From Bacteroidales bacterium (GTDB lineage: Bacteria > Bacteroidota > Bacteroidia > Bacteroidales > F082), in contig JAILDR010000072.1 of NCBI GenBank assembly GCA_024689285.1, forward strand, positions 1 through 35,052: 35,052 bases of DNA, given 5' to 3'. Below the pieces are notes generated by a model, which was given only the letters and a program-made list of their open reading frames with translations, made no database searches and had not been told where the DNA came from. Made by a program: the position numbers and the translations under genes. Shown here piece after piece: positions 7,392 through 16,319 of the stretch. Each line of letters starts with the position of its first letter. The stretch's first letter is position 1.

Positions 7392-10300
7392 ATGTACAAA
7401 ATCGAAAAACACCCCATTTTGGACATCCCGCAAGAAGACCTTGTGGAGTTCAAATACGAAGGCAAAACCGTAAAGGGCCAGCGAGGCAAGACCATTGCCG
7501 CCGCCCTTCACCAAGCTGGTTATCCCGTCCACAGCCACAGTCTTGACGGACGCAACCGAAGCCTCAACTGCGGCATCGGTAAATGCGGTGCTTGCGAAAT
7601 GCTGGTCGATGGCAAAATCCGCCGCATCTGCATCACCCTTGTCGACGGCGTGAAGGAAGTGAAGGCCATCAACAACGAGGCCAACGTGCTTCCTGACTCC
7701 AAAGAGCCTCAGCCACGTGAGGTGAAAATCTACAAGACCCAAGTCGCCATCATCGGTGCAGGTCCTGCAGGCCTCGCCTGTCGCGAGCAGCTCAACGCCT
7801 TCGGCATCAGCAACATCGTGGTAGACAACAACGCCAATATCGGTGGTCAGTTCAACATGCAGACTCACCAGTTCTTCTTCTTCGAGAAAGAGAAGAAATT
7901 TGGCGGTATGCGCGGCTTCGATATTGCCAAAACGCTGGCTGGCGACAACCACGAAGGCATCCTGCTGAACAACACCGTTTGGGATTTGCTTGAAGGTGGT
8001 CGCGTAGCCATCAAGAATATCGTCAACGGCGAGGTGGGCTACATAGACGCCCAACATTTGGTAGTCGCCACAGGTGCGGTACCCTTCATGCCGACTTTTG
8101 AGAATGACGACGTTCCGGGCGTGTATACCGCCGCCGTTTTCCAGAAGATGATGAACCAGGAGCACACCTTATTAGGTAAGAAGGTCCTCACCGTGGGTGC
8201 GGGCAACATCGGCTATCTGACTTCCTATCAAGGCATGCAGGCCGGAGCCACCATCAAGGCCATCATTGAGGCGATGCCCCGCGAGGGCGGCTTCCCCGTT
8301 CAGGCCAACCGTGTGCGACGCTTGGGTATCCCTATTATGACGGGCTACACTTTGGTTCGCGCCATCCCGAATGCCGACTATACAGGCATTACGGGAGCCG
8401 TCATCGCCAAGTGCGAAAACTTCAAGGCCATCCCTGGCACCGAGCAGGTCATCGATGACATCGACATTATCAACATCTGCACCGGCCTTATCCCTGACAG
8501 CCAACTATTGGTCAAGGGTCGCGAGGTCTTCGGCCTCAATACTTATGGTGCCGGCGACGCCATCCGCATTGGTGAAGGCACCAGCGCTGTGCTGCGTGGC
8601 AAGCAAGTAGCCTACGAAGTGGCTCAAGCCATCGGCGTGCGCTTCAACTATGACGATTATCTGGAAATCTCAAGACAATATATCGACTCTCAACAGCATC
8701 CTGTGCGTCTGCTTGAAAAGCCCAACCTGCCCACGCCTGAGCGCATGCAGCAGAAAGCTTTCGTTCAGGCCGACTGCCTCTATGGCTTTGCCTGCAATCC
8801 CTGCTCGTTCAGCTGTCCACAAGGTGCTATTACCAAGCCTTCAACCAGCAGCACGCCCACCATCGACTACAATAAGTGCATCGGCTGCATGTTGTGCGTC
8901 TCGAGTTGCCCGGGTCTGGCTATCTTCGGCTACGATGTGAAGAAATCCACCTGTTTCCTCCCCATCGAATACGAGGTGCAAGAGGGTGCGGAGGTCTATC
9001 TCGTCGACAACGACGGCCAGATGATTGGCGAAGGCATCATCGAAAAAGTCCTTAAGAAGTCAAACAAGACCAATGTGGCCCGTGTGGTAGCCCGTTCCTC
9101 ACGTCCCTCCGGTGAGGCCAGCATGGTGTTTGAGTTGACCGACGTGAGAGGTTTCATCTTGAAAGACAGGTACAATGCCAATAAGGAGCTCACCACTCCC
9201 CTTTCTTCAAGAAAAGATGCCGAAGGTGAGGGCGAGACCTACGTCTGCCACTGCGAGGACATCAAGCTCGACCGCGTGCTGCGTGTCATCGGCAACCGCA
9301 AGACCATCTCGGTGGACGAGCTGAAGCACATCACCCGCATGGGTATGGGTCCCTGCCGTGGTAAACGCTGCATTCCCCGTGCCCGTCAGATTCTACGTTC
9401 CTACGGTATCGAGCTGGTGGGCGACGCCACCCCGCGCGCCCCGCTGTCGAACCAGGTCAGTCTGGGCGACCTCTACAACCCGCACACCAAAGAGACCTTT
9501 AGCTTCCCCGAGATGAACGGAGTGAAGAAAGAACAGGTCGAGGTGTTCATCGCTGGTGGTGGTATCGCAGGCAGCGCCCTCTTCCGTTATTTCTCGGAAG
9601 CTGGCAAGAAACCCGTGATGATCAACTACAGCCGTGGTGCCTCCTGGCGCTGCATCGGTGGCGGCCGTCCGGCCTTCTCCAACCCCGACATCGCTGATAT
9701 CGCCGTACACAACCATGAGATCTTCAAGAACATGCAAAAGGTGCATAACATCAACTACCACCTGACCCACTACGTCAACCTGGTACATGATGAGGCCACC
9801 TATAACTCGCTCGATGCCTCACGCGCCTGGAGTGATGCCTACATGATTGAGCGCAAGGATTTCAAGAAGGAAATCTCTCCGCTTTGGGACGACAGCAAGG
9901 ACACCTACAGCCACGCTTTGATTACCCGCGACTGCTGGCAGGCTACCCCCGGTCGTGTCATCGACTACATCCGTTGGATTGGTGTACAGAACGGAGGCCG
10001 CTACTTCGAGGACTGCGAGCTGCTCCACGTACAGAAAGTCGGCGGACACTATGTCACATTGGTACGCACCCACGAGGGTGAGTTCGTCGAATACACTTGC
10101 GACCACTTCGTCAACGCGATGGGATGGGGTGCTGAGAAGTTCAACGACATGCTGGGCTTGGATACTGGTCTCTATCCAGTGAAACACCAAGCCTTCATCA
10201 CCCGTCGTCTGCCCATGATGGGACCCAACGGAGGTCCGCTTGATATGATTATCGACCGCCGTCACTACAAGGGTTTCAGCGCCGTCTACGGGCAGCAGTG

Positions 10301-10661
10301 GGCCCACACCGGCCAGATTATCGGCTGCGCCTCGCCTGACACCGATGCCTACGAGGCACGTCAGAACATCAAGTACAACAGCAAGGAGTTCCTGGAGATT
10401 GTCTCCGAGGTCTTCGCCGACTGGATTCCCAATCTGGGCGAAGTCAGCTTCCTCGCCTGCTGGGCCGGACGTTACACTGAGCCGCGTTACATCGTCGACC
10501 CAGAGGTCGGTATCCTCACAGGCTTGCGTGGCCACGGCTTCATGCTCGGCCAGTATCTCGCCAAGCTGTATGTTGACAAGTACCTCGGCAAGGAGGTGCC
10601 TGGCTACATGAAAGACCTCGCTCTGAGCGGAAAGGGCTTGAGTGAAAACGCCTTTAAGTAA
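7392..10661 (+). CDS. Multidomain iron-sulfur flavoprotein (HcnA-HcnB-HcnC/sarcosine-oxidase-like fusion)
   Basis: Predicted 1089-residue dehydrogenase combining five modules. (1) A [2Fe-2S] ferredoxin-like domain with Cys60, 65, 68 and 80 ('NCGIGKCGACEMLVDG'). (2) An FAD/NAD-binding pyridine-nucleotide-disulfide oxidoreductase domain with 'IIGAGPAGLA' at about 120. (3) A Cys-rich insert at about 460-515 with two clusters ('CNPCSFSCPQG', 'CIGCMLCVSSCPG') for [4Fe-4S] centres. (4) A BFD-like [2Fe-2S] domain at about 615-672 ('CHCED', 'GPCRGKRC'). (5) A DAO-type FAD domain from about 715 ('VFIAGGGIAGSALF'). Modules 1, 2/4 and 5 correspond to separate subunits in HcnABC, D-hydroxyproline dehydrogenase and heterotetrameric sarcosine oxidase. 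An amine or amino-acid substrate is therefore likely but not identifiable. No signal peptide; cytosolic. A strong terminator follows. Confidence 0.85.
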   Translation: MYKIEKHPILDIPQEDLVEFKYEGKTVKGQRGKTIAAALHQAGYPVHSHSLDGRNRSLNCGIGKCGACEMLVDGKIRRICITLVDGVKEVKAINNEANVLPDSKEPQPREVKIYKTQVAIIGAGPAGLACREQLNAFGISNIVVDNNANIGGQFNMQTHQFFFFEKEKKFGGMRGFDIAKTLAGDNHEGILLNNTVWDLLEGGRVAIKNIVNGEVGYIDAQHLVVATGAVPFMPTFENDDVPGVYTAAVFQKMMNQEHTLLGKKVLTVGAGNIGYLTSYQGMQAGATIKAIIEAMPREGGFPVQANRVRRLGIPIMTGYTLVRAIPNADYTGITGAVIAKCENFKAIPGTEQVIDDIDIINICTGLIPDSQLLVKGREVFGLNTYGAGDAIRIGEGTSAVLRGKQVAYEVAQAIGVRFNYDDYLEISRQYIDSQQHPVRLLEKPNLPTPERMQQKAFVQADCLYGFACNPCSFSCPQGAITKPSTSSTPTIDYNKCIGCMLCVSSCPGLAIFGYDVKKSTCFLPIEYEVQEGAEVYLVDNDGQMIGEGIIEKVLKKSNKTNVARVVARSSRPSGEASMVFELTDVRGFILKDRYNANKELTTPLSSRKDAEGEGETYVCHCEDIKLDRVLRVIGNRKTISVDELKHITRMGMGPCRGKRCIPRARQILRSYGIELVGDATPRAPLSNQVSLGDLYNPHTKETFSFPEMNGVKKEQVEVFIAGGGIAGSALFRYFSEAGKKPVMINYSRGASWRCIGGGRPAFSNPDIADIAVHNHEIFKNMQKVHNINYHLTHYVNLVHDEATYNSLDASRAWSDAYMIERKDFKKEISPLWDDSKDTYSHALITRDCWQATPGRVIDYIRWIGVQNGGRYFEDCELLHVQKVGGHYVTLVRTHEGEFVEYTCDHFVNAMGWGAEKFNDMLGLDTGLYPVKHQAFITRRLPMMGPNGGPLDMIIDRRHYKGFSAVYGQQWAHTGQIIGCASPDTDAYEARQNIKYNSKEFLEIVSEVFADWIPNLGEVSFLACWAGRYTEPRYIVDPEVGILTGLRGHGFMLGQYLAKLYVDKYLGKEVPGYMKDLALSGKGLSENAFK

Positions 10662-10685
10662 GTTGACGTTTTACAGTTAAAAGTT

Positions 10686-10716
10686 AGGGCTGTCGCATTG
10701 CTGCGGCAGCCCTTTC
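10686..10716 (+). terminator. Intrinsic terminator after the oxidoreductase gene
   Basis: AGGGCTGTCGCA (10686-10697) pairs with TGCGGCAGCCCT (10702-10713), 12 bp with one G-T wobble and a TTGC loop, followed by a short T-rich tail. It lies between two convergent genes. Confidence 0.8.
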
Positions 10717-10743
10717 TTATTGGGGTATAAACCAAACCAACGG

Positions 10744-11937
10744 TTACTTCACAACGAACTTCTGCATTGCGCTGTTACTCGTTTGGTCATAGACCTTCAG
10801 CAGATAAATGCCAGTGGCCAAGCAGCTGACATCGACAGTGCTCTTCACGCTTTCCAGCAACATCTGGCCCGTGAGGGTGAAGATTTCAGCCTTCTGGAAG
10901 CCTTCGGCTTGAATTTGAATTTCGTTCTCAGCAGGCACGGGATACACGTTGAAGCTGACGGCTGGTGTGTTCTCTTCGACGCCAGTGAGGTCAATATACT
11001 TCACATCGACAATACTGCCATAATAAACATCCTGCATTTCACTGTAGGCGTAAGGCATTTCTATGTCTCCATCGACAGGATAATAATTGGCTCCAGCAAA
11101 CCAAAAACTTTCTCCATGAGTAGCATTGCCGTTACCATCATACTCATATTCAAAACGATATTGGTTAATCCAATAGGAGCCATCCCAACCTTCAATTGTC
11201 TTGGCCGTATAGACATCTCCTTCATAAACGTAAGTCGTCCGTTCATCGTTCACCCACGATGAGTTATTCCAATCTTGTTCAACAATCTCTACAACTCTTT
11301 CTGTGAAATCGAAGGTGTACAAATCTTTTTCATCATTTTGCCATGCCCCACCCTGCATATACTGCTTAAGCAGTTCCATGCCGCCATCGCTATAGGTGTA
11401 TGTGTAAAGTTCATTCGATGCCCAGTTGCTGCCGTTCCAATCCCAATAGAGAACCGTTATTACCAAGCCGCTGTAATCATAGACTTGTTTCTCTTCGTTC
11501 TCCCAATCGCCATCTTCCCATTCCTGAACGATTACCTCTTTTAGCATGTTTCCATCATAGGAATAGGAGGCTCTTGACTCGTTTTGCCAACCATTATTCG
11601 AAGCAACCATGACGACACTTTCAAGTACATTGCCATAAAAACCGTACTCATAGGTGACCAGAGAGAAGTCAGTCCAACCATCGCCTTCATTAATTTCGGT
11701 GAACTCCTCGATGCGGTAATTTTCGTACTCGTCGTACGTGTAAGTAGTACGATACTTGTCGCCGATGGTCGTACTCCATTCAGCGGATTCAGGCACCAAC
11801 ATAGATTCATCGCGCACGCCAAAATGCTTCAACACATTCTGGGTTGCAATTGATTTCAATTCGGCCTTGCTCTGTGCAAAGCCCAGATTTCCAAACGCCA
11901 TCACGAGGACGGCCAAAGTAATGATTGATTTTTTCAT
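10744..11937 (-). CDS. Secreted repeat protein with T9SS type A sorting domain
   Basis: Predicted 397-residue exported protein of unknown function. A signal peptide is clear (residues 1-21, 'MKKSIITLAVLVMAFGNLG', ending 'FAQ'). The central part, residues about 55-290, consists of degenerate repeats of about 30-35 residues built on a W-x(n)-N-E/D-x(n)-Y-x-Y pattern, for example 'NWASNELYTYTYSDG' and 'SSWVNDERTTYVYEG'. These probably fold as stacked beta-hairpins. The last 80 residues ('FNVYPVPAENEIQI', 'GIYLLKVYD', 'QKFVVK') are a type IX secretion sorting domain, so the product should be exported and attached to or released from the cell surface. Last gene of a four-gene minus-strand cluster, 21 nt after a lipoprotein gene. 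Confidence 0.78.
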   Translation of the reverse strand: MKKSIITLAVLVMAFGNLGFAQSKAELKSIATQNVLKHFGVRDESMLVPESAEWSTTIGDKYRTTYTYDEYENYRIEEFTEINEGDGWTDFSLVTYEYGFYGNVLESVVMVASNNGWQNESRASYSYDGNMLKEVIVQEWEDGDWENEEKQVYDYSGLVITVLYWDWNGSNWASNELYTYTYSDGGMELLKQYMQGGAWQNDEKDLYTFDFTERVVEIVEQDWNNSSWVNDERTTYVYEGDVYTAKTIEGWDGSYWINQYRFEYEYDGNGNATHGESFWFAGANYYPVDGDIEMPYAYSEMQDVYYGSIVDVKYIDLTGVEENTPAVSFNVYPVPAENEIQIQAEGFQKAEIFTLTGQMLLESVKSTVDVSCLATGIYLLKVYDQTSNSAMQKFVVK

Positions 11938-11958
11938 TGTTGTAAGTATTTATAGTTA

Positions 11959-12501
11959 TTAATCTTTTATTACATCGAAATAGTAATTCGTTGCTTGTAC
12001 CAAAACCGTATCAACTATAGTAGAGTCTGCCGGAACTGGATACTCAACCTTGAATTTTTTATAGGAGGCAAATCCGTGCAGGTGGATGTCCTGATTATCA
12101 TTTGTTGAAACGTAACCTGTTACAAAATAAGCTTTTAACCTAGTACTTCCAGCCCTGCTAAAATAGTTACTTCTCATTTGAACCATAAAGTCGTCCTTAA
12201 ATTTCCTCGGAGAGCCGATAAATTCTCGAGAAAAATCTGCCTCAGGGCAGTTAATCTTGAATTTGACCGTATTGTCCGAAAGCTTCGAGATGCTGATTTC
12301 GGCATCGGGACAAAGATGACAATATTCGCCTTCTTCAAGGCCAAAGAAAGCGTCTGCGTTGTTGGAATAGCTATATTCGCCATTAATATCCTCATTAGTG
12401 TAACCATAGAAATTGGTCCATTCACTCTTTTTTTCGCTGCAACTCGTATAGACGAGGGCGAACAGCATGAGCAACGCTGCTAAGGTGATGTTTTTCTTCA
12501 T
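11959..12501 (-). CDS. Putative lipoprotein, unknown function
   Basis: Predicted 180-residue lipoprotein. The signal peptide ends in a lipobox 'LVYTSC', so Cys20 or so should be lipidated. The mature part is small and beta-rich, with Tyr/Asp-rich stretches and a 'EYCHLCPDAEISIS' segment holding two of the few cysteines. I do not recognise a family. It lies 6 nt downstream of the M1 peptidase gene and 21 nt upstream of the T9SS repeat protein, so it is likely co-transcribed with both and placed at the envelope. A role as accessory or immunity-like partner of the peptidase is only a guess. Confidence 0.7.
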   Translation of the reverse strand: MKKNITLAALLMLFALVYTSCSEKKSEWTNFYGYTNEDINGEYSYSNNADAFFGLEEGEYCHLCPDAEISISKLSDNTVKFKINCPEADFSREFIGSPRKFKDDFMVQMRSNYFSRAGSTRLKAYFVTGYVSTNDNQDIHLHGFASYKKFKVEYPVPADSTIVDTVLVQATNYYFDVIKD

Positions 12502-12507
12502 GTTATG

Positions 12508-14805
12508 TTATTTTATGATAAGTTTTTCAGTTTCTATTGGGGCACCGTCCACCGACTTCCTGGTCAGGAGATAGTAGCCTGCCGCGATTCCGTCTAAGGC
12601 AACGGCAATCCTTTGAGCCTGCATGAACGATTGGGTTTTCAGCACCTTGCCACTCAGGTCGCAAACGCTGACTTGTCCATCAGAGCGACCCGCCCAGCTG
12701 ACGTTGACCTCGTTGCGTGCGGGGTTGGGGAACACCTGCATGGTGGGTTGGGTTTCCTCAAACTCTTCTGTGCCGAGGGCTTCCTTGTCCCAAGTCGCCA
12801 AGACATACTCGCCAGGCTGGAAGTCTTCAACGATGAAGCGTCCTTGTTTCCAAGTGCTGCCCGGATAGAGCGTGCAGGCGATTTCGTGCCAGGCCTCAGA
12901 AGCGTCCTTACGATACAGCAAGGTGACCGAGTCGTTTTGGGTCTCGATGATGTCGCCATCGTTGCTCTTGGAATAGTCGAACCAGCCTTCCACCCGTGCC
13001 TCACCGAAATCAAAGCGGTTGATGGTCCAGAAATGCTTGGTCGAGAGAGAGAGGCAGGGAATTAACGGGTTGTCATAAGGTTCGACAAGATGGTTCTCCA
13101 CGCTGATGAAAACCGAGTCGGTGAGGGTTGTAGGCTTGGCGGTGAAATAGGCAAAGCCCTGTTGAGAGTTATTCTTCAGCATCAGGTTCTTCTGCGTCTT
13201 GCCGTCCAGCCAGTTATTGTTGAAGTCGTTGACGATACCGACAGGTTCGAAGTCGAGGGTAAGGGTGGCTGTTTCATGCAGACCATTCCACTCGAGCATT
13301 TCGGTTGCCAGCTGGAACTCGGGTCCAATAAAGGTCACTTCATAGCGGTTGTTTTGCCCAATGTGGTTGTCGCCGATATGCTGGTAGCGCAGGTCAAGAG
13401 TCACCTCATAGTGGCTCCCCTGCTGGTTCACCTCGCTGATGACGGCATAGAGGTGCGGCATACCGCTGGAATAAACATAGGAATCGAAGAAACCCTGCAT
13501 ATCCCTACCTGAATATTGCGTAAGTGCGTTGCACAACAGCGCGGAAGTGGCGGTTTGATAAGCATATTGATTGAAGTATTGGCGCAAGGCGGCGAGGAAA
13601 TTCTCGCGACCCATGTAGTTCATCATCGTATTGACGATGACTGCACCACGGTCGTATATAGCTGTGCCGTCGTAGGTCATATTCAGAGGCATATTGTTGA
13701 GCGGCAGCCAGTTGGCGGGTTTGCTGCACCACGAATTGATGGTGTTGACCAAATCCGACATCGTGTTTTGGAAATGCTCCTCACCATAAACGCCCACTTC
13801 ATAGAACGCACCCCAAAACTGGGCAAAGCCCTCGTTGAGCCACATATCACCCGCTTCGGCACAGGTGACCAGATTGCCTGACCACATGTGCGACAGCTCG
13901 TGCGCAAGATATTCCTCGTTATCGGTGTTGCCGCTGATGACGCTGGTGGCCAAAGCGATGTTGTCGGTATGCTCCATGCAGCCTTTGCTTGTGCTGATGT
14001 ATCCAATGCGGTTGAAAGGATAGGGGCCGAGGTTCTCCTCAAAGAAGCCCACAATTTCATGAATGTTGGCAAAGGTACCAGGAACACGGCTGCTCAAAGC
14101 CGGTGTGGTGTAGACGTCAATCGGGATGTCGCGCTCCACACCATGATACACATCTTGCCATAGTTCAAAGTCGCCTATGACAAAAGAGATGTGATAGGTA
14201 GCTATTTCCTGAGGCGTATTCCAATACCAGGTAGAGGTACCATCGCCATTGTCGAAGGTGTTCATCAGATTACCGCCGCAGATGGCTTTCTTGCCGTTCG
14301 GGACGGTAATCACGACATCGTATGTGGCCTTGTCGGTGAAGTTGTCGACGCAGGGAAACCAGGTCTTGCCGAGATTGTGCGGCTGACTTTCGAAACCAAC
14401 GCCGAGGTTGTAGACTCGGTCGGAGCCCCACCATTCCACGCCGCCCCACGTTTCGCTGAAGGTCGATCCGCCGTAACGCACATCGAGGATTGCACTTTGG
14501 TTTGCGGCAACAGGCTCGTCAAAGTTGACGGTCAGGAAGTCGCCCTCTTGGCTGAAGCTCACCACGTTGTAATAGTCGCAGGCCACATCGGTGACGGTGA
14601 GCGATTTCAGCTCCAGAACCATCTGCTGCACCTCAGCCGTAGTCGTGAAGGTGACAAAGGCCTCCCCCTGTAGTGTACGGTTGGCGAAGTCGAAATCCCA
14701 GAGATGGATTTCATAGTGAGTCACGTCGATGCCTTCTCCTGAGGTTTGGGCTTTTGCGAAAGGCACCAACAAGGTTAAGGATAATAATAAGAATAGTTTT
14801 TTCAT
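12508..14805 (-). CDS. M1-family metallopeptidase with T9SS sorting domain
   Basis: Predicted 765-residue secreted zinc aminopeptidase. A signal peptide (1-19, ending 'FAKAQ') is followed by the M1 N-terminal beta domain and the gluzincin catalytic domain. The zinc site is HELSH at residues 302-306, with the third ligand Glu325 in 'WLNEGFA' (HEXXH-X18-E). The exopeptidase signature, usually GxMEN, reads 'GCMEH', with His where Asn is common. The C-terminal 75 residues ('VFPNPARNEVNVSW', 'AGYYLLTRK', 'EKLIIK') are a type A T9SS sorting domain. The product should be secreted across the outer membrane to degrade peptides. It sits in a cluster with two lipoproteins and another T9SS cargo. Confidence 0.9.
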   Translation of the reverse strand: MKKLFLLLSLTLLVPFAKAQTSGEGIDVTHYEIHLWDFDFANRTLQGEAFVTFTTTAEVQQMVLELKSLTVTDVACDYYNVVSFSQEGDFLTVNFDEPVAANQSAILDVRYGGSTFSETWGGVEWWGSDRVYNLGVGFESQPHNLGKTWFPCVDNFTDKATYDVVITVPNGKKAICGGNLMNTFDNGDGTSTWYWNTPQEIATYHISFVIGDFELWQDVYHGVERDIPIDVYTTPALSSRVPGTFANIHEIVGFFEENLGPYPFNRIGYISTSKGCMEHTDNIALATSVISGNTDNEEYLAHELSHMWSGNLVTCAEAGDMWLNEGFAQFWGAFYEVGVYGEEHFQNTMSDLVNTINSWCSKPANWLPLNNMPLNMTYDGTAIYDRGAVIVNTMMNYMGRENFLAALRQYFNQYAYQTATSALLCNALTQYSGRDMQGFFDSYVYSSGMPHLYAVISEVNQQGSHYEVTLDLRYQHIGDNHIGQNNRYEVTFIGPEFQLATEMLEWNGLHETATLTLDFEPVGIVNDFNNNWLDGKTQKNLMLKNNSQQGFAYFTAKPTTLTDSVFISVENHLVEPYDNPLIPCLSLSTKHFWTINRFDFGEARVEGWFDYSKSNDGDIIETQNDSVTLLYRKDASEAWHEIACTLYPGSTWKQGRFIVEDFQPGEYVLATWDKEALGTEEFEETQPTMQVFPNPARNEVNVSWAGRSDGQVSVCDLSGKVLKTQSFMQAQRIAVALDGIAAGYYLLTRKSVDGAPIETEKLIIK

Positions 14806-14817
14806 AATTGACAGTTT

Positions 14818-15489
14818 TTATGGATTGACTTGGCGTCGAATCTTCGATTTGCTTCGTCGTGCCTCCTCGCAATGACGCAAAGCGCGTCCGTCATTGCGAG
14901 CGAAGCGTGGCAATCCGGTTTGTTGTGTATGAATTATGGGGTTGGTATAAATCGGTTCGGTCTGTATCACATTGCTCTCGTGCAGCGCACGATCGATGAT
15001 GTGGATTTCAAATTTGATGGTGTCATTAGGCGAGAAGGGATTCTGCACCGTCAGCTTGTATTCCATCGAGCCGCTGATGGCCTTGGGGTCGTTGTTGTCG
15101 CGCAGGCGATGGAAACGGGCGTTGAAGGTCACCGTATCGTATAAAACCAGTGTGTCGGCAGGGGTGGTGGGCACATGCGGACTCAGCAGCGGCGTCTTCA
15201 CGAACACACCGTTTTCCAATTTCAAGTAGTCAACCACCATATTATAATAATAGGGGTCTTGGATACCGAAGGGATAGTCCGTGTCGTCATCGTCGAGGCC
15301 AAGGTCGCCATCGCCATCAGTATAGGAGAACGTAATGACACCTTCTCCACTGAAAGTGCTGTCAGGGTTGAACAGATAAGTAAAGCCCTGATACTCTATC
15401 GCCGGCTCAACGGGATATTCTACCGGTTTCTGACAAGAGAAAGCCGCCAAGACCAGACAAAACAGCCCTATTAGGTTTTGAGTTTTCAT
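14818..15489 (-). CDS. Putative lipoprotein with repeat-derived C-terminus
   Basis: Predicted 223-residue lipoprotein of unknown function, first gene of the cluster. The signal peptide ends in lipobox 'LAAFSC' (Cys19). The mature part has acidic calcium-site-like residues ('SYTDGDGDLGLDDDDTD') and beta-strand-rich sequence up to about residue 187. The last 35 or so residues, from about 'TGLPRFARND' to the stop, are Arg-rich and unlike the rest. They are encoded by an intergenic inverted repeat (14846-14917) that has run into the gene. The original protein probably ended near residue 185-190. The stop lies 12 nt before the M1 peptidase start. Confidence 0.72.
   Translation of the reverse strand: MKTQNLIGLFCLVLAAFSCQKPVEYPVEPAIEYQGFTYLFNPDSTFSGEGVITFSYTDGDGDLGLDDDDTDYPFGIQDPYYYNMVVDYLKLENGVFVKTPLLSPHVPTTPADTLVLYDTVTFNARFHRLRDNNDPKAISGSMEYKLTVQNPFSPNDTIKFEIHIIDRALHESNVIQTEPIYTNPIIHTQQTGLPRFARNDGRALRHCEEARRSKSKIRRQVNP
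14846..14917. repeat. REP-like inverted repeat (CGTCATTGCGAG family)
   Basis: The left arm 14846-14877 (ending CTCGCAATGACG) and right arm 14889-14917 (starting CGTCATTGCGAGCGAAGC) form an imperfect stem around an 11-nt loop. Elements with the core GTCATTGCGAG-CGAAGC-GCAATC are a well-known dispersed palindromic repeat in many bacterial genomes. This copy is read through by the lipoprotein gene and supplies its C-terminus. Confidence 0.75.
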
Positions 15490-15642
15490 CGCAAAGGTTT
15501 GAGGCGGTAAAATTACGACTTTTTTCGTGAAGCGCGAGGCTCATACCACAAGATAATGATTTTTTTATTACACAAATGCTGATTTTCAATATATTAACCA
15601 TAATCGTTCAAAAATAATATCGTGGAAAAGTGTGGAAAAGTG

Positions 15643-15671
15643 TTGACATATCCACAAAAAACCTATCTTTG
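15643..15671 (+). promoter_or_regulatory. Promoter of the zeta-toxin-like operon
   Basis: TTG (15643-15645, within TTGACA) is followed after 18 nt by TATCTTTG (15664-15671) and GCAGC. Immediately upstream are two copies of GTGGAAAAGT, and TGTGGA...TCCACA half-sites flank the -33 region. These could be an operator, as expected for an autoregulated toxin-type operon. Confidence 0.65.
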
Positions 15672-15725
15672 CAGCGTGTTTTGGCATAATATTGGCTATA
15701 ACACAAACGAGCAGAATTCAATTTG

Positions 15726-16319
15726 ATGCCGAATTTATATATCATATCAGGCTGCAATGGAGCAGGAAAAACCACCGCCTCGCTGACGGTGTTGCCCGAG
15801 ACCCTGCAATGCAAGGAATTCGTCAACTGTGACGAAATCGCCAAGGGACTCTCCCCGCTCAATCCCGACGGTGCCAAGGTCGCCGCAGGCCGCCTGATGC
15901 TGACGTGCATCAAGAAACACATCGCTGACAAAGTTGACTTTGCCATCGAAACCACCTTGGCCGCCAAATCCTATCACGATCTCATCAAGAAAGCCCGCGA
16001 GCAAGGCTACAAGACCAACCTGATTTATTTCTGGCTGCAAAGCCCCGAGCTGGCCATCAAGCGCGTGGCAGAACGAGTGAAGCACGGCGGTCATCACGTG
16101 GACGACAGTATCATCCGCAGGCGTTACCGCGCGGGCATCAAGAACCTTTTCAACCTTTACTGTCCTGTCGTTGACTACTTCCTGTTCATCGACAACAGCA
16201 TCATGCCCTCCGAAATTATCGCCGAAGGCAACATCAAATCCATCAAGTTTTACAATGAAGAAAAATTTAAAAAAATCAGACAATATGACAACAGTAACAG
16301 TGAAAGCAAAGAAGAATGA
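15726..16319 (+). CDS. Zeta-toxin-like P-loop kinase
   Basis: Predicted 197-residue protein of the zeta toxin/AAA_33 P-loop family. Zeta toxins phosphorylate UDP-N-acetylglucosamine and block wall synthesis; relatives have other small-molecule kinase roles. The Walker A motif is right at the N-terminus ('IISGCNGAGKTTAS', residues about 6-19). 'NCDEIAKGL' is the acidic substrate-site segment, and 'FAIETTLA' is the second conserved motif. 'RVAERVKHGGHHV' and 'IIRRRYRAG' supply the Arg residues expected in the lid. ATG 15726 is used; a TTG one codon earlier is also open. The gene overlaps a 66-codon gene at its 3' end. Whether the protein is truly toxic is unknown. Confidence 0.8.
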   Translation: MPNLYIISGCNGAGKTTASLTVLPETLQCKEFVNCDEIAKGLSPLNPDGAKVAAGRLMLTCIKKHIADKVDFAIETTLAAKSYHDLIKKAREQGYKTNLIYFWLQSPELAIKRVAERVKHGGHHVDDSIIRRRYRAGIKNLFNLYCPVVDYFLFIDNSIMPSEIIAEGNIKSIKFYNEEKFKKIRQYDNSNSESKEE

